Position numbers and translations under genes: made by a program. A stretch of DNA of 64,000 bases from Liopterus haemorrhoidalis. Lineage: Eukaryota; Arthropoda; Insecta; Coleoptera; Dytiscidae. Shown here in pieces: positions 33,766 through 44,579 of this stretch. Below the pieces are notes generated by a model. It was not told where the DNA came from. It made no database searches and saw only the letters and a list, made by a program, of their open reading frames with translations. Position 1 is the stretch's first letter. Each line of letters starts with the position of its first letter. The stretch spans positions 18,072,829 to 18,136,828 of the forward strand of contig OZ020625.1 of NCBI GenBank assembly GCA_963971575.1, in the 5' to 3' direction.

Positions 33766-34345
33766 TTAGTGCGACATCTGCTGCTGCTTCTTTGTTAGAA
33801 AATTTGATATACGTAGCTGCAGGGTTGTTTCTGACAAACGAAGCGCTGCGTTAACATCCATTCGATTTCTCTGTTTGTTTTTATAATTAACATGGCTGAA
33901 AAAACCTTTTCGCACTAGTAGGAAGTCGAAAAAATGATTAATAATTTGATAACTCAAAGATGGATATTCTTTTTCTAGCATTTCCAGAATTGAGACAATG
34001 ATTGAATTTTATGTCTGGACACCACACGAAAACTCGATCACGAGGATGAAGTACACATGACTTTATATCTTTCTAAAATGGATTATTAATCCTGAGTTTA
34101 CCTTTACGAGGATCCTCATTTTCAGGAAAATAATTATTAAAATTTTCAGCTAATGCTCTTAAATGTTGATTTATTGTTGAATATGACTTTCTGGTTGACA
34201 ACAGCAGCAATCGAAAATTCTTCCAAAAGTGAAAACATTTCTATATCTTCCTCTTATAAACGACTATCCCAAAGAGCTAGCTTCTTCAGAAGTATGAAAA
34301 ATAGCCGCGAGAGACGGTGTATTGGGGCTAGTAGATATTAAATAA
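33766..34345 (-). pseudogene. hAT transposase C-terminal relic
   Basis: The minus frame at 33981-33766 reads LVRKGFFSHVNYKNKQRNRM then DVNAALRLSETTLQLRI, the C-terminal end of hAT transposases of the GTF2IRD2/ZBED5/SCAND3 type (GFS-x2-VN-x-K-x-K-x-RNR). Further upstream, broken frames near 34340-34150 show KLALWDSRL and EMFSLLEEFS, the KLxLW...MFPxLxxF segment of the same family. Stops and frame changes throughout. Confidence 0.75.
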
Positions 34346-34779
34346 ATCATGGTTCGGACAAAAGTTAGCTTCGGCGTCGACTAAAAAAATGTGCTATATA
34401 AGAAGTATGCATCTACATGATTCGGTCAAAATAGTTCGCGGACCGGTAGGGATTTTCTGCGGACCACGGGTTGAAGAACACTGCACTATATGACCAGTTG
34501 AACAATTGAGATTCCAGCGCCTTTATCTATGTTTATTGGGGGAAATAAAACATTGTAATTCTGGATTTGTTATCCTCAGTAGCGTATCATTTCAGGGCGG
34601 AACGTATAATACGAGTATTGTGTGTTGTTTTGATGACTTGAATGGAACAATGTTATTTCTGTCACTATTAAATAATATATTAATAAATATATTTTGCTAG
34701 GACGGTGGTAGCAGAAATAGTAAAGTGTTAAGTAATTTCTATATATTTTGAATTATTTTTCTTCTCGATATAGGCGTAT

Positions 34780-34937
34780 AGGTTTGTTTCAACAGAGTTC
34801 AGAATCGGAACGGAATCACAAAAAAGAGTTTAAAAAGAACTCGGAAGGGAGTTCAAAAGTTCTATTGAAGCGCGCAATATAAGTGCGCAAGCGCTAGGTG
34901 ATTCCGTTCCGTTTCTGACCTCTGTTGAAACAAACCT
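34780..34937. mobile_element. short MITE with 40-bp inverted repeats
   Basis: Arms AGGTTTGTTTCAACAGAG...CGGAACGGAATCAC and complement with a few mismatches, flanked by TAT on both sides. 158 bp, non-coding. Confidence 0.8.
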
Positions 34938-35227
34938 TATGAATAGACCTAATATTTGAAGTATACTTGGAATATTCTCCCCTCCCGCACCGGTCAACTT
35001 TCGCTGTTCAGACAGTATCGATTACTTTCTTTTGATACTAATATTTTAGTATTCGATACTTTTTGTTCCGATATTTTTGTAGTAGGTAATATTCTACTAC
35101 AGAACTGTAACTATAATTGAAAATGTTCTCCGGGGGGGTATTTTTGTCACCTGGGTGGATAAACCCCCCCCCCACCCGGGGAACCCCTTGGATTCAACAC
35201 TGATCTTGTGTGTAATTCGAAAACCGG

Positions 35228-35795
35228 ACTAGCAAGTGTCTGTATGTAATGTCGGTAACATTGTGACGTCAATTTTTCCAAAGGTTCTTAGTGAGAATCC
35301 TATATCCTTTGACCGATATGAACAATATTTTGCAGATTTATTTTCTAGGAATCTACGAATATAATTACATACATAAATGTCTAGGGTTTTGTAGACATAA
35401 ACAAGAGATTCCTATATTCTTTGACAGATATGAACAATATTTTGCATATTTATTCTCTAAAAATCTAGGAATATAATTATATACATAAATATTTAGGGTT
35501 TCGTAGGCATAAACAAGAGACTCTAGATATTCCTATATCCTTTGACCGATATGAATTATATTTTGCAGATTTATTCTTTAAGAAATTGCGGATAAAATTA
35601 CAATTAGAAATATTTAGGGTTTCGTAGGCATAAACAAGAAACTCTATACACGGCTATATCCTTTAACTGATATGAACAATATTTTGCAGATTTGTTCTCT
35701 AAGAATCTACGAATATAATTATGTATAGAAATGTCTAGGATTTCGTAAGGGATAAAAAAGAAACTTTAGACACTGTTATATCGTTTGACCGATAT
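35228..35795 (+). repeat. ACTAGC-headed 120-bp array, left part
   Basis: The head ACTAGCAAGTGTCTGTATG...GGTAACATTGTGACGTCA is followed by about four units of about 120 bp, each with CTATATCCTTTGACCGATATG, AACAATATTTTGCAGATTTAT and GGGTTTCGTAGGCATAAAC. The head recurs at 37779, so this is one of two copies on either side of the LINE at 35800-37772. Confidence 0.8.
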
Positions 35796-36583
35796 ATCTT
35801 TACAATAACTGTTATTTATTAAAAATGAAAACAAATCCCTCTTAAATTGCTTTAAATTACCACTTTCAAATTTTAAGCTAGATGGTAAAGTATTAAACTG
35901 TTTAAAACCTTTACAAAATATCTATTTATCACTTGCACTTCTTTTATTTTTTAACACCCTCTGGTCGTTAGCACTTTGGGTTGGGTAGTTGTGCACATCT
36001 TTATTGAAAATTATATTTTTTTGCAAATATTCTGGCAATACACCAGTTAAAAGTTTGTAGATAAACAACATTACTTCATAAAATAATTTGTCTTCTACAG
36101 AAAGCTAATTTAACATATTACGCATGCTTTTAACAGGTGTATACCTTGACACTTTTAAAATAACCCTCATGCCACGATTCTGAAGCTTTTGCAGACGATC
36201 TATAGAAGTTTTATTCAATAAATATAGAATAGTACCAAAGTAGTAATCAAAGAGTTGTACTAGAGATTTAAATAAGGTAATAAGAGTGGAAATGGAAAGT
36301 TTCTTCGATAATCTACTTAAGAAATTATTTTTTTGACATAATTTATTTATTATGTAATTTAAATGTTTATCAAAATTTAAAAAACTATCCACAACAAAAC
36401 CAGGATACTTTATGGTATTTCTGACACAAGTTTAAGTTTTTCATTATCTACTTTAATATTTATTGTATTTAAATTTTTATATTTTGATGTGAGGATCATA
36501 CATTTGGTTTTTTCTATATTAATTTTTAATTTATTCAAACAAAAATAATTTTGTAATATTTAGTTTTACATTTACTCTATTTA

Positions 36584-37557
36584 CCAGGTCTACAAGTATG
36601 AAATGCGTTTTTTTTTTTAAACTTGCCGCGCAAACAGAGTGTTTACTTCAAAGTTTCAATACATATGGCGTATTGTTATATTATCATTAAGTGTCAAATG
36701 CGTATAGGTTATAATTTGAAAAGTGATCATATAGTTTTGTTTTCCTGTGTTAAAAATGTGAAATTTTGTGCCAAATAAAGACCATTCGCGGACAGTACTA
36801 CTGTTTGGTTTTCATTTGAAAAAAACTGCTGCTGAATCATACCGACTGCTTCGAGAAGCTTATGGTGAATATGCTCCATCGTAAAATACGTGTGAACGAT
36901 GGTTTCGGCGTTTCAAAAGTGGTGTCTTTGATCTTACAGACAAAGAACATGGAAAACCTCCAAAAAAATATGAAGATTCAAAATTGGAAACATTGCTACA
37001 GGAAGACGATAGTCAAACACAAAAACAACTAGCAGAGCAGTTAGGTGTTAGTCAACAAGCTGTTTCCAATCGCCTACGAGAGATGGGTAAGATCCAGAAA
37101 GTCGGCAGATGGGTTCCACATGCATTGAATGAGAGGCAGATGGAAAAACGCAAAAAAACTTGTGAAATTTTGCTTGCATGATACAAAAGAAAGTCTTTTT
37201 TGCATCGTATCATTACTGGCGATGAAAAATGGATTTGTTTTGAAAATCCTAAACGCAAAAAATCATGCGTGAACCCAGGCTCACCATCCACACCAACTGC
37301 AAGACCGAATCGGTTTGGCAAAAAGACAATGCTCTGTACTTGGTGGGACCAAGAGGGTGTGGTCTATTATGAATTGTTAAAACCTGGTGAAACAGTTAAT
37401 ACCCAACGCTAACAACAACAACTGATCTAATTGAACCATTCGCTACTCATAAAACGACCAGAATACGAAAGAAGACAGCACAAGGTAATCTTTCTTCACG
37501 AAAACGCTCCATCACATAAGGCAAAAGCAGTTTGCAACACATTGGAGGCAACCAAGA
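36584..37557 (+). mobile_element. mariner element, 3'-truncated
   Basis: Starts after TA with CCAGGTCTACAAGTATGAAA, a mariner-type end. The right terminus is missing: the sequence stops inside the transposase at 37557, directly against the LINE. It lies in opposite orientation to the LINE. Confidence 0.75.
36740..37557 (+). pseudogene. mariner transposase, truncated and mutated
   Basis: Frames show KTAAESYRLLREAYGEYAPS, WFRRFKSGVFDLTDKEH and LAEQLGVSQQAVSNRLREMG (paired-type DNA-binding part). ITGDEKWICFENPKRKKS carries the first Asp. In the second motif the usual HDNAPSH reads HENAPSH, so the second catalytic Asp is Glu here. The third Asp (YSPDLAPSD) is lost with the 3' truncation. Several in-frame stops (for example 37181 and 37412) confirm it is dead. 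Confidence 0.85.
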
Positions 37558-37778
37558 TATCGTCTGTAAATAAATTAATATAATCAAAATTTACATTATT
37601 GGCAATATCATTAATATAAATGAGAAATAATATCGGTCCTAAACAACTTCCCTGTGGAACACCTCACTTGTTACGTAATCTAGATGAATAATTATTACCT
37701 ATTTTAGTTATTTGGTACCTGTACGATAATTTTTAAGACACGCTAATGCTGTACCACGGATTCCATCCTACATATATA

Positions 37779-38560
37779 ATTAGCAAGAGTGTGTATGCGA
37801 TCTGGGTAACATTGTGACATCATTTTTTCCTAAGGTTCTCGTGATTGGCTAACTGGGGACTCTTGAGGTCTCCTGATTGACAGGTATTTTGCAGATTTAT
37901 TCTCTAAGAATCTACGAATATAATTACTTATGTGTAGGATTTCGTAGGCATAAACAAGAAACTATAGATACTCCTATATGATTTGACTGATATGAACAAT
38001 ATTTTGCAGATTTATTCTCGAAAAAACTGCGAATAAAATAACATATAGAAATGGCTAGGGTTTCGTAGGCATAAACAAGAAACTCTAGACGCTCCTATAT
38101 CCTATGATCGATATGAAAAATATTTTGCAGATTTATTTTCTAAGAATCTGCGGATAAAATAACGTATAGAAATGTCTAGGATTTCGTAGGCATAATCAAG
38201 AAACTCTAGACACTCCTACATTCTTTGACTGATATGAACAATATTTTGCAGATTTATTTTTTAAGAGTCTACAAATATAATATTTGCCGAAATGTCTAGG
38301 GTTTAGTATGCATAAACAAGAAACTCTAGACACTCCTATATCTTTTAATTAATATAAACAATATTTAGCAGATTTATTTTCTAAGACACTTTGGATAAAA
38401 TTACATATAGAATATAGAACTGTTTAGGGTTTCGTAAGCATAAACGAGAAACTCTAGACACGCCTATATCCTTTAACCGATATGAACAATATTTTGCAGA
38501 TTTATTCTCTAAGAATCTACAAATATAATTATATATACACTAATAATATATTCGTAGGCA
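37779..38560 (+). repeat. ACTAGC-type 120-bp array, right part
   Basis: Head ATTAGCAAGAGTGTGTATGC and ACATTGTGACATCATTTTTTCC, then about six 120-bp units ending near 38545. Same unit as at 35296-35795. Confidence 0.8.
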
Positions 38561-38569
38561 TAAGTTAAC

Positions 38570-39710
38570 GTCTTAAATTATTTTTAGTTTTAACAATATA
38601 TGCGGTAGTGGTAATTTCAGAAATAAAATTTCATTATTATTTAAAATAAAATTATTCAATTAGTTAAAAAATATTCAAATTATTCAAATATAAAAACTAA
38701 TCTATTTTAAGATAAACATCCTCAAAGATTAATTGAGCTATCATATATTTTTCTAGTTAAGTGTTGAAAGATACGAGTAGAATTACCGTCGTTGTTTGAA
38801 AGAACTTTATTGTTTATATCAAATAACATGGGCAAATGTTTATACAGATGTTGATAGGCGACCATATATTTTCAGTGATATGGACTTCGTAGTAATTAGA
38901 GTCAACATTAATTATTTGGGTTTATAAATTATTGGTAATAGAAATATGAGTCATCAAGATAAGTTAAAAGGGTTTTGTTGTTAATTGGAGAGCTGATTAT
39001 TTTTACAACGACAAAAAATGGGATTCAGAGATCAGATTATTAGTTTAAGAAAAGAGCTGGAAAAATCTTGTGAGAGACAAAAGGAGTCATGAGTAAACCG
39101 GCACCGTGTACGGACGAACCTCCCAAGCATTTTTGGTAGAGAAACCCGGTAGCGTGAAGTGGGTAAACCAGAAGTAATCTGGAAGTGTTGAGGACAGTTT
39201 AATGAAATAAACGAACCCTAACGGGGTTAAACACTGTGAGTGTTGTGAGGTGTTTAGCGACTTGTGAGGTGATAACGGTGATTGTGAGGTTTTTGTGATG
39301 AGTGTCTCTCATGGGATTTTACAGCCAGCATTAAATTGTAAGTTCTAATGTAATTAATAACCTTCGATTATAACTAAACATTAAACGTAGATTAAGTACA
39401 ATGCAGACTTTAATTCAAACACCCTTATTCCTCTCATAAAGAATCTAAGCAACCGACCGGCGGATCCTTTAGGTTTTCAGACTTAATACCGCTCGCAAGT
39501 CTTGGAATCCACTATGTGGAGAGCGAATATTAAAATATTTCCTGTTTTCTATCTTTCTGTATTTTTCAAGTACAAAATATTTGGTCAATGTTATTTATGC
39601 AATTTCACCATTCCTGGGATGACTGATGTACATGTTGTTAGAGTGACGTTTATCTAACATAGGTAATTAATTTTATATTTATATAAGATTGTTATTTTAT
39701 TGTTATTGTT
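38570..39710. other. no gene recognised
   Basis: Mixed-composition sequence with no long ORF. TTAACGTCTTAAATTATTTT at 38574 recurs near 41532 with changes, so the two places may be ends of one repeat family. The stretch just before the ribozyme-like motif may belong to a Penelope-type terminal repeat. Confidence 0.3.
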
Positions 39711-39772
39711 GTTTGTAGCACCTGAAGAACCAACAATGTTGTTGGCGAAACGTTGCGTTGTTTAAATAAACG
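39711..39772 (+). ncRNA. hammerhead ribozyme-like motif (type I)
   Basis: The core box CTGAAGA (39722-39728) is followed by a 6-bp stem II, CCAACA/TGTTGG with an ATGT loop, then GAAA (39747-39750), a 3-bp stem III (ACG/CGT) and an unpaired T as cleavage base at 39759. Stem I closes with AC/GT next to the core and GTTT/AAAC further out, with an internal loop between, as in type I hammerheads. The base pair next to the core in stem II is A.C instead of G-C, which should weaken it. Such motifs are known in Penelope-like retroelements. Confidence 0.5.
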
Positions 39773-39789
39773 CTTCTTGTCCAAAAAGC

Positions 39790-40690
39790 TGAATGAAATT
39801 ATTTCCTAACTCAACAAATAAAGTTGACAATATCGCATCGGTTTTATACTATTAATGAAGAAATTAACTTTATTCGTTGAATAAATTTATTCTACGATAA
39901 TGAAACAAAAATAAAATGTAACATATTAACAAAAATAAGGAGTACTCATAAAATGCTGGTAAAGTACTTCGTATATGAGGAGTGCGAAATGCAAATGTGA
40001 AGTATTCTATAATATAATACGCCTGTTTGTATGTTCGACCGCCGGTCGTTTCTTCATTCCCCGATAGAGGCGCGCATATGTTAATTATTTATGTCAAAAT
40101 TGTTTAAAATATATTGTTGATGCAATAATAGTGAATTTTCTACGAACACTTTTTATAATTATTATAAGATGCAATAATAGTGAATATTCTACGAACACTT
40201 TTTATAATAATTGATAGAATTGTAAGAAATTATTGTTTATGTATTGGACAATAGTGTGCTGTGAATTTTTGTTTTGAGTGTTGACAATAAATTAGTAAAA
40301 ATGACAGTTGTGTTTTTCATTTAAAAATCACTTCACAATTATTAATTTAGTTGTGAAATACACGGATCGGTTTTTTTACGAAACAAAACACAGAAAAACG
40401 TTATCCTTCCGTGATGTTCGACATTTTTGATTAAAATTATTCTAAGCAGAAAATAATTATTTTAAAAAATATTTGGTTTTGATGAAAGTAAGAAAAATGT
40501 GACTTTTTTTTCTTGATTATTATTTTTTCAATGCTTTATTATTTTTTTATTTCTACGATTTATAGGACAAGATTTACAATATCCCACTGCAAACTCTATA
40601 CAGATGGCAGCACATAACGACTACACTAAATAATTCAAGAATTATCAGTGGCTCTAAAACAATGGTTTCTGTTTATTTATCACATTAAAA
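39790..40690. other. no gene; 50-bp direct duplication
   Basis: AT-rich. The segment GATGCAATAATAGTGAAT...ACGAACACTTTTTATAAT occurs twice in tandem (about 40118-40163 and 40168-40212). Nothing else recognised. Confidence 0.5.
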
Positions 40691-40695
40691 TATCA

Positions 40696-41256
40696 TTTAC
40701 CTTTTAGTTTAGGTTAGATTCACCTAAAAAGCACTATCTTAGGTTATGGTTGATAACTGTTTTTTTTTTTTATAAACCACCTAAAAGTAAATTGTATTTT
40801 AACTGTTCTGTGCAGGGCTAGGGACAGTGATTCACCTTAAAAGCACTATCTTCGGTTATGGTTGATAACTGTTTATTTATTTTTTTTATAAACCACCTAA
40901 AAATAAATTGTATTTTAACTGTTCTGTGCAGGGCCAGGGACAGTGATTCACCTTTAAAGCACTATCTTAGGTTATGGTTGATAACTATTTATTTATTTTT
41001 TTTATAAACCACCTAAAAATAAATTGTATTTTAACTGTTCTGTGCAGGGCCAGGGACAGTGATTCACCTTAAAAGCACTATCTTAGGTTATGGTTGATAA
41101 CTGTTTATTTTTTTTTATAAACCACCTGAAAATAAATTGTATTTTAACTGTTCTGTGCAGGGCCAGGGACAGTGATTTACCTTAAAAGCACTATCTTAGG
41201 TTATGGTTGATCACTGTTTATTTTTTATAAACCACCTAAAAATAAATTGTGTTTTA
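40696..41256 (+). repeat. tandem repeat, five units of about 115 bp
   Basis: AGCACTATCTTAGGTTATGG starts units at about 40731, 40847, 40957, 41076 and 41187. Each contains a T-run, TATAAACCACCTAAAA and GTTCTGTGCAGGGCCAGGGA. Units are very similar except for the T-run length. Confidence 0.9.
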
Positions 41257-41375
41257 AAAGTTCTGCACAGTCTCACCTGTTTAGAATCTCTGTATATTGA
41301 ACAAATGACGTGTTTGTGTGACGCATGCGCAGTGTTCAGTTGTAAATCTACCCCCTGATTTGAGATATAGTGTAA

Positions 41376-41482
41376 GTACGCTTTTTTCCGTGTGCCCTTT
41401 TTGCACTGTGTGTATTTTTTCATGTGTGCTTTTTTCCGTGTGCGTATTAATCCGTGTGCGTTTTTTCCGTGTGCGTATTTTT
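41376..41482 (+). repeat. short tandem repeat of CTTTTTTCCGTGTGCG
   Basis: Five to six degenerate copies spaced 18-26 bp. The ORF spanning it is compositional. Confidence 0.7.
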
Positions 41483-41757
41483 ATATTATATAAGAAAATG
41501 GAAAATTAATTTTAATAAATATATTTTAAATTTAACGTCTCAAATCATTTTTAGTTTTAACTTTATAAATATAATGCACTGAGTGAAAATGAATCGTTTT
41601 CCCATCTTAAAAAGTTAATGAATTAATAATTCGGAATAATGCTCATTATTTGTCCAGTTTTTAATAATGGGCGTAGAGTTGATTTAATTTGAATTGGATG
41701 AAGTTAGGCGTATGGCTAGAGAAAGAAGTCTGAGGTGTCGAGCAAGTTCCACATTAA

Positions 41758-41803
41758 GATAATGATCTGTTTGCCAACACAGTTGGCAACGGGTGCACTA
41801 GTA
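41758..41803 (-). mobile_element. ACTAG-type head on minus strand
   Basis: The reverse complement reads ACTAGTGCACCCGTTGCCAA, close to the head at 29360 (ACTAGCAGACCCGTTGCCAA). The element would extend left, possibly including the arrays at 40.7 and 41.4 kb. No tail was identified. Confidence 0.4.
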
Positions 41804-42050
41804 TTATTAATACTGGCATTGCACAAACTTTTAGTGCCAGCAATTTACTAACAGGAAAAGCAGTTTGCCAGCATCCGGCCGATGGTTGAATGTTTGTTGG
41901 TAAATGTCTACATCACAATAATATCAAGGCTGATGGTAAAGTTATTAAAAATCGACAAGAAGTGTGCAACTTGTTTAATTATTTTTATACAACTATGAAT
42001 AAAAATATCAAAAAGGGGAATACCGTAAACAATATTGCACCTTCATTTAA

Positions 42051-43101
42051 CCCAGTAATGGCCAAAGGTTCGTATACGCAACCTTTTAGAAATTATTTTT
42101 TTTAAGGAAAGCAATTGTTTTATTTTTATTGCATAATTATTTTACAAGCATTACGAGGATACAATAGCTTCGTGAATATTTTATTTCGCAGTTTATTTAA
42201 AGAGTATATTTTTTTAAATATTTTGAAATTGGTCAATTTTTGAAGATTTTACTGATTTATAAAAGCAGGCATTTTCTATACACTTGTTGGTAATATAAAA
42301 AATATATATTAGTATAGTCAAACCGTATGAGAACATTGTTATGAATTATCATATTTTGAAAAAATATAAATTTTATCTGTAATGTTGCTGTGTACATCAT
42401 TCAAATTTATGGGGTGCGTATACGCACCTTTGGCCAAATCAGTGAAATGTACAGGCGTGATTCATCATCGACAAGTCTCATCTTGTCTTAGCCATCTAAC
42501 CTATTTTTCATTTCTACTGTGTGTTCTTTCATAGTTCAGTATATGTATTTACAGAATAAGTATAGTAAAAATAATAATTAGTTGTACAGTTGTCAAATGA
42601 CAGTAAAATTTCTTAATTGGTCACGACTAGCAGTTGCTCTTATGAAGTATCCGAGTAATGCAGATACTGATAGAGAAGCAACAAATTCAAACTATGGGCG
42701 TCCTTCAAAAAACAGTTTATCAGATGTCATCAGATTTGATAATATTGGTCATCTAATAAGAGGCATGAAACGAATGTAAAAAAATGCAGTTTGTGTAAGA
42801 GCAACTCTATTTATTTATGTGTAAAATGTAAAGTACATCTCTGCCCAGAGTGTTTTGAAATGTTTGATTCCAAATAAGTTCATATTTCATTCATAAATAA
42901 AATAATTTGCTTATTACATGTTTTTTTATATTTGATATTGTTATTAGCCAAGGGTGCGTATACGCATCCTTATATTCCTGTAGAGTTAAGCATATACATT
43001 TTTTCAAAATGCAATAATTTTCTAAGTTGAAGTATTTTAATTAATTTGCATTACAAGTTTTGTGAAAAATATTTTTTCTTAATAGCTTGGCCATTAATGG
43101 G
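42051..43101 (+). mobile_element. piggyBac-type element with TTAA duplication
   Basis: Ends CCCAGTAATGGCCAAAG and the complement of CCCATTAATGGCCAAGC, flanked by TTAA at 42047-42050 and 43102-43105. Subterminal palindromes GTGCGTATACGCAC occur near 42414 and 42953, and a variant near 42067. It has a 3' transposase remnant only, so it is internally deleted (1051 bp). Confidence 0.9.
42582..42880 (+). pseudogene. piggyBac transposase C-terminus with Cys-rich finger
   Basis: The frame at 42582-42779 reads LNWSRLAVALMKYP and GRPSKNSLSDVIRFDNIGHL. After a frame break near 42770 it continues VKKCSLCKSNSIYLCVKCKV then HLCPECFEMFDSK and a stop. The C-x2-C...C-x2-C...C-x2-C pattern is the C-terminal zinc finger of piggyBac transposases, which binds the element ends. 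The DDD catalytic core is absent. Confidence 0.8.
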
Positions 43102-43339
43102 TTAATGAGCATTGCATATTTTTAAGTCCAACTGATGAGACAGAGATAATTCAAATTGTAAAAACGATAAAAATGTCTATCGCTGTAGACGTATCACACA
43201 AAGGGTACGATCAGCTAAATGATAATATTGTAAAAAAAAAATATTGTAAACCTAGCAGAGGTTCTAATGCATCTCAATAATGAATCACTGTCTCAAGGTA
43301 TCTTTCTAGAAGCTCTTAAACTAGCAAAGGTTGTTCCGG

Positions 43340-44313
43340 TATTTAAAAAGGGAAATTATAGACCGATATCTCTGTTGCCAGTATTTTCAAAATATTTGAG
43401 AAAATAATAGCTAATAGAATAACGGACTTTACAAATCAATTCAATCCTTATACCAGAGCAACATGGTTTTCGAAAGGGGCGATCAACAACAACTACGCTT
43501 TTACAAATGCTAGATTTCATTTATAAAAATTTGGATAGAAATCAGTATATCCTAGCATTGTTTCTCGACTTGTCTAAAGCTTTTGATAGAGTCAATCATG
43601 AGATTCTTGTAAGTAAACTCGAAAATTTGGGACTGCGCGGCAAGGCTTATGATTGGCTCTCGTCATATTTAGATAATAGGATGCAATATGTTCAGATAGC
43701 CAATACAAAATCAAGTTATTTAAGAGCAGATCAGGGTGGACCGCAAGGAAGTGTACTTGGCCCACATCTATATATTTTGTATGTAAATGACATTGCAGGG
43801 GATACTCTGAGATCAGAATTTGTAGCCTTCGCTGACGACACCACGATAATGGGCTCTGATTCTGATAGTCAAAATCTTGTTCAAAAGATTAACAACGATC
43901 TTAAAATTCTCTACAATTGGCTTGTGTCAAATGATCTAATTATTAATGAAAGTAAATGTAACTTTATTACATTTACTAAACGTAAAAAAGAACGCGACTT
44001 AAGTCCATTAATTAAGATAAATAAATCGATTGAACAAGTCCAGTCTACCAGAATACTTAGAATTTATATGGACGAATGCTTAAACTGGGATGTGCATATA
44101 AATAGTCTTTGCAAGAGAATATCCCAGGAATGCTGGAAAGTAAAAAACCTTGCACAATGTTACAGTAAAAATGTAGTCAGAGCGTATTACTTTGGTCATA
44201 TTTATTCCATTTTGTCATATGGTTTATTATGCTGCGGTAAAAGTTCAGAGTTCAACAGATTATTAAAAATGCGGAAAAAATATCATCAGAAATATGGTTG
44301 GGTGCTGCCCTAG
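43340..44313 (+). pseudogene. LINE reverse transcriptase
   Basis: Broken frames near 43340-43506 give PVFKKGN and RPISLLPVF-like pieces. The open frame 43507-44313 (268 codons) holds FLDLSKAFDRVNHEILVSKL (motif A), QGGPQGSVLGPHLYILYVND (the usual GVPQGS reads GGPQGS) and FADDTT (FADD in place of YADD), then the thumb SIEQVQSTRILRIYMDECLN and a truncated tail. Jockey/CR1-like. Upstream frameshifts inactivate it. Confidence 0.85.
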
Positions 44314-44579
44314 AACCACTTGTTTTCATCTACAACAAAACTTACCAGTTTTGGAAAAGCGGTCAGATATACATACATATAATACTAGATACAACAGCAA
44401 ATTAGTACAACAGTAAAATTTACAAAAACGGCACAAAATCCACACATACTGATGAAAAAAAATTGTAAAAAACTACCTGCTCACATAAAAGATAAGTACG
44501 AGCTTGCCGATCTTTAAGAAAAGGATAGTTAAATTTTTAATTAGTGAGTGTTTTTATAATCTAAATGAGTATCTTACGC

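Larger units (their letters stand above)
32287..34483 (-). mobile_element. hAT element (GTF2IRD2/ZBED5-like), host of a Tc1
   Basis: Ends CAGTCTTCTTCAACC and the complement of CAGTGTTCTTCAACC, followed by matching GCGGACCGG words. Flanks CGCTATAT (32279-32286) and CACTATAT (34484-34491) match at 7 of 8. Contains transposase relics on the minus strand and a complete Tc1-type insertion. Confidence 0.8.
28066..35203. mobile_element. large hAT-like element hosting nested insertions
   Basis: The ends share a perfect 15-bp inverted repeat, CAGTGTTGAATCCAA. Flanks GTCTTGTG (28058-28065) and ATCTTGTG (35204-35211) match at 7 of 8 bases. Runs of G (left) and C (right) follow the termini. The 7.1-kb interior holds a Penelope relic, an ACTAGC-headed element with its own nested hATs, another hAT with a Tc1 inside, and a MITE. 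No transposase of its own is recognisable. Confidence 0.75.
35800..37772 (-). pseudogene. LINE fragment (RT C-terminal half), split by mariner
   Basis: Reading the minus strand from 37772: GIRGTALACLKNY, then GVPQGSCLGPILFLIYINDI and a LFTDD active site (normally YADD). The mariner at 36584-37557 follows. The frame resumes with NKLKINIEKTKCMIL, an open piece (36392-36105) holding FDKHLNYIINKL, LSISTLITLFKSLVQ and LQKLQNRGMRVIL, and a tail to about 35800. It is truncated at the 5' end and broken by stops. It is flanked by two copies of the 120-bp array element, having inserted into or between them. Confidence 0.75.
41830..44575 (+). mobile_element. non-LTR retrotransposon split by piggyBac
   Basis: The 5' piece (41884-42046) reads NNIKADGKVIKNRQEVCNLF. 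The frame continues after the piggyBac with EHCIFLSPTDETEIIQIVKT. Keeping a single TTAA restores the reading frame across the junction. It then runs through the reverse transcriptase to about 44570. The endonuclease part is missing. Confidence 0.8.
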
